A DNA stretch of 64,000 nt from JAHRVQ01 sp047616645 (GTDB lineage: Bacteria; Pseudomonadota; Gammaproteobacteria; Pseudomonadales; Azotimanducaceae), in assembly GCA_047616645.1 (NCBI GenBank), contig JBLHIH010000002.1, positions 17,856-81,855 on the forward strand. Reading direction: 5' to 3'. The position numbers and the translations under genes were made by a program. The notes beneath the pieces were generated by a model. It was not told the DNA's origin and did not search any database. It saw only the letters and a list, made by a program, of their open reading frames with translations. Below, in pieces: positions 61,883 to 64,000 of the stretch. How positions within the stretch are numbered: position 1 is the stretch's first letter; the number at the start of each line of letters is the position of its first letter.

Positions 61883-63640
61883 ATGAGTCAAGACAGTATT
61901 CAACAACAGCTACCTGTCCATTTGCGGCAGTATGTTGCAGAGCAGGACTACGAGGCGCGATATTCTTCGAGAGATCAAGCGGTGTGGCGATATGTACTGG
62001 CACAGTTGGTGAGTCATTTGACGGACAAAGCCCACCCAGTTTACTTTGATGGTTTGGTGAGAACAGGGATTACATTAGATTCCATCCCGTCGATTGATGA
62101 GATGAACAACAGTCTTTCACATTTGGGGTGGAGGGCCATTGTAGTAGATGGTTTCATTCCACCCCAAGCATTCATGGAATTACAATCTCTGAAAGTACTG
62201 GCGATTGCCTTAGACATGCGTGCGATTGAACATATCGAATATACGCCTGCACCGGACATCATTCATGAAGCAGCAGGCCATGCCCCCATCATTGCAGATG
62301 AAGAGTATTCAGAATATCTCCAAAAATTTGGAGAAGTAGGGATGAAGGCTATCTTCAATAACTGGGACTTAGCGGTCTATGAGGCGGTAAGAGGGCTTTC
62401 TATTGCCAAAGAAAATACTGATCTAGATAGTCATCAACTTCGAAACTTCGAGGACAAGCTTCAATGCCTATTGGATAATCAAGGGCAACCTTCTGAACTT
62501 GCGATGCTAACGCGACTACATTGGTGGACGGTTGAATACGGCCTTGTCGGTAGTCTGGACGATAATAAAATTTTTGGTGCGGGCTTACTTTCCTCCCTGA
62601 GAGAATCAGATTATTGTCTAGGTGAAAGTATTATAAAACGTCCCTTGAGCGTTGAGGCCGTATTGACGAGCTATGATATTACAAAGCCACAACCACAGCT
62701 TTTTGTCACAAAAAGTTGTCGGCATCTTACTCAAGTTCTGGAAGAGTATGCTCATTTGATGTGCTATCAAGTGGGGGGAAGTGATTCTATTCAGACTGCG
62801 ATTGATGCAGGTATTGTCGCAACTTGTGAATATAGCTCTGGCCTTCAGGTTTCAGGAAAATTTAATAGGCTGCTTCAAAATGCCCTTGGAAGTGAAATTT
62901 ATCTTGGCACCGAGGGACCCACTCAACTTGCAATCAATCAATCCGAAATAGAAGGTCATGACATTCGCTATCACAGAAAAGGTTTTGGTTCTCCTATCGG
63001 TCGAGTGTGTAATTTAATGAAAGCCCTTGAAGATGCAAGTGAGTATGACTTACAAATGATGGGGATAAAAAGAGAAGGGTCCGTAACGCTCGAGTTTTTA
63101 TCCGGTGTTCAAGTTCAGGGAAAGCTTGATTCGATACTAAAAGAAAATGGGAAGTTAGTACTGTTTAGCTTTAGCAATTGTACCGTTAGTGGCCCATCAG
63201 GTGAGACGCTTTTTGATCCTTCATGGGGTAATTACGACATGGCCGTGGGGGAAAGCATAGTATCAGTCTTTGCGGGTAGTGCCGACAGAAGTAAGTGTGA
63301 TGTATATCCGCCTAAGCTTGAGAAAATCGCTAAAGTGGATAAGCATTCGAAGGAGACGCTTGAAGAGTTTGATTTGTATGCGAGAGTGCGGGAGTGTCGA
63401 GATTCTTTAGAAGATGGAAAGCTGGGTGCTAATGCCTTGAATGAACTCATAAAGAATGCGCAAGAAAAATGCCCAAGTGCCTGGCTGTTGCACTTGGAAT
63501 TATATGAACTTTCAATTTCCCTTGAAACTCACATTGATTTGACGGCACATTATCTTGATCTACTGTGCGTAAGCCATCCAATTTATGCGCCATTAATTAC
63601 CCAAGGTCGCAACTTACATAGCGCGTACATTTCCGACTAG
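61883..63640 (+). CDS. Aromatic amino acid hydroxylase, long form with C-terminal extension
   Basis: 585 residues. The N-terminal half is a pterin-dependent aromatic amino acid hydroxylase (phenylalanine 4-monooxygenase type): TPAPDIIHEAAGHAP gives iron ligands His128 and His133, and WWTVEYGLVG gives Glu218. The C-terminal part (about residues 330-585) is not in PhhA of pseudomonads (about 260 aa) and matches the long hydroxylase group known from other phyla. It includes VTLEFLSGVQVQGKLDSIL and a helical tail. The substrate could be Phe, Tyr or Trp. Regulation by the divergent Lrp gene is likely. Confidence 0.85.
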   Translation: MSQDSIQQQLPVHLRQYVAEQDYEARYSSRDQAVWRYVLAQLVSHLTDKAHPVYFDGLVRTGITLDSIPSIDEMNNSLSHLGWRAIVVDGFIPPQAFMELQSLKVLAIALDMRAIEHIEYTPAPDIIHEAAGHAPIIADEEYSEYLQKFGEVGMKAIFNNWDLAVYEAVRGLSIAKENTDLDSHQLRNFEDKLQCLLDNQGQPSELAMLTRLHWWTVEYGLVGSLDDNKIFGAGLLSSLRESDYCLGESIIKRPLSVEAVLTSYDITKPQPQLFVTKSCRHLTQVLEEYAHLMCYQVGGSDSIQTAIDAGIVATCEYSSGLQVSGKFNRLLQNALGSEIYLGTEGPTQLAINQSEIEGHDIRYHRKGFGSPIGRVCNLMKALEDASEYDLQMMGIKREGSVTLEFLSGVQVQGKLDSILKENGKLVLFSFSNCTVSGPSGETLFDPSWGNYDMAVGESIVSVFAGSADRSKCDVYPPKLEKIAKVDKHSKETLEEFDLYARVRECRDSLEDGKLGANALNELIKNAQEKCPSAWLLHLELYELSISLETHIDLTAHYLDLLCVSHPIYAPLITQGRNLHSAYISD

Positions 63641-63874
63641 ATTTAACATATAATCTTTTTGAAGATTCATGAAAATGTCGCTTTACATGAATTTGCCCAA
63701 GGACTTCACCAAGACTTATTTCTCCTCCTACTCTGAGACACCGCACCCACAACGATTCAACCGTTTTTTTCGACCTTGTAAAGTATTATCCCAAAAATCA
63801 AAATTAGCAGCCTCGATCTCTTCAGGTAGTAGCCTCGCATTGTTTGAGATCATATGGTAGCTAAGATAAACTTT
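63641..63874. other. Intergenic stretch before the 8-bp repeat array
   Basis: No convincing gene. Short open frames exist on both strands, but without ribosome sites or recognisable domains. Together with the repeat array this leaves the last 360 bases without an assignable gene. Confidence 0.5.
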
Positions 63875-64000
63875 CCAAGTATCCAAGTATCCAAGTATCC
63901 AAGTATCCAAGTATCCAAGTATCCAAGTATCCAAGTATCCAAGTATCCAAGTATCCAAGTATCCAAGTATCCAAGTATCCAAGTATCCAAGTATCCAAGT
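63875..64000. repeat. 8-bp tandem repeat array (CCAAGTAT), runs off the window
   Basis: The unit CCAAGTAT repeats 15.75 times without a single mismatch from 63875 to the last base. An 8-bp unit shifts the reading frame with each copy gained or lost, as in phase-variable simple repeats. In the minus direction it reads as an LDTWILGY octapeptide repeat, but the frame has no supported gene. The full length is unknown because the array leaves the window. Confidence 0.9.

Noticed and set aside
63669..63860. Plus-strand 63-residue open frame after the hydroxylase gene
   Set aside because: No recognisable domain and poor start context, and it overlaps another open frame. I treat it as chance.
63728..63982. 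Minus-strand open frame made largely of LDTWILGY octapeptide repeats
   Set aside because: It is the automatic translation of the 8-bp tandem repeat (24 bp gives eight residues). There is no ribosome site and no domain, so coding is not supported.
63875..64000. CRISPR array
   Set aside because: Repeats are only 8 bp with no spacers and there are no cas genes in the window.

Overview
The window is a densely packed bacterial chromosome segment of about 43-45% GC. It carries roughly 57 recognisable protein genes on both strands and no tRNA, rRNA, IS element or prophage that I could see. Gene content points to a free-living, aerobic, probably marine gammaproteobacterium of the Cellvibrionales/Spongiibacter-like sort: NhaA, GshA with AcpH, Hsp15, CysQ, a long-type AceA isocitrate lyase, FusA2, Bax, a YheS-type ABC-F protein, DsbB and fatty-acid-type catabolic genes. 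This placement is an inference from gene types, not a phylogeny.

Layout. 1-10.4 kb holds the 3' end of nhaA, a GFA/MazG-like/GFA cassette, yheS, a decayed DUF4124 gene, a WD40 lipoprotein, dsbB, an orphan FliL-like gene, gshA-acpH, hslR and cysQ. 10.4-11.05 kb is a long regulatory gap with a LexA-like box inside a strong inverted repeat, followed by an RpoD-type sigma factor whose sigma finger is not canonical. 13-24.3 kb has a PLP dehydratase, aceA, an orphan ATP-grasp protein, fusA2, MOSC, GGDEF, FKBP, a dehydrogenase and bax. 24.3-25.8 kb has a broken Tat-exported DUF1513 gene and a diverged 127-bp tandem intergenic duplication. 25.8-33.9 kb has a methyltransferase, an amidohydrolase, a thioredoxin lipoprotein and an astE-argC-argB operon preceded by 17-bp iterons. 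34-38.3 kb has GST and NTF2-like genes and then a yfiR / CHASE8-HAMP-chemoreceptor / small repeat-protein operon in which the first two genes each carry one in-frame stop. 38.4-48 kb is a co-directional run: GT4 glycosyltransferase, MMPL/HpnN-like exporter, LLM oxidoreductase, M20 peptidase, PabB-PabC fusion, PhyH dioxygenase and HAD hydrolase. 48.1-57.7 kb has a DAACS transporter and then a probable catabolic operon (CMD, SDR, Nudix, acyl-CoA dehydrogenase, acyl-CoA ligase, YtoQ, FAD monooxygenase, IDH-like dehydrogenase). 57.7-64 kb has a 7TMR-DISM hybrid kinase, an InaA-type kinase, an Lrp regulator divergent from a long aromatic amino acid hydroxylase, and an 8-bp tandem repeat that runs off the window.

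The most unusual items are the Yfi-like sensory operon that ends in a chemoreceptor rather than a diguanylate cyclase, the aberrant RpoD paralogue with an SOS-like box upstream, the desuccinylase-argC-argB operon with promoter iterons, and the tandem non-coding repeats. Four accessory genes (DUF4124, DUF1513, MCP, YfiR) are broken. This could be real gene decay, or in part sequence error, and re-sequencing or read mapping would separate the two.
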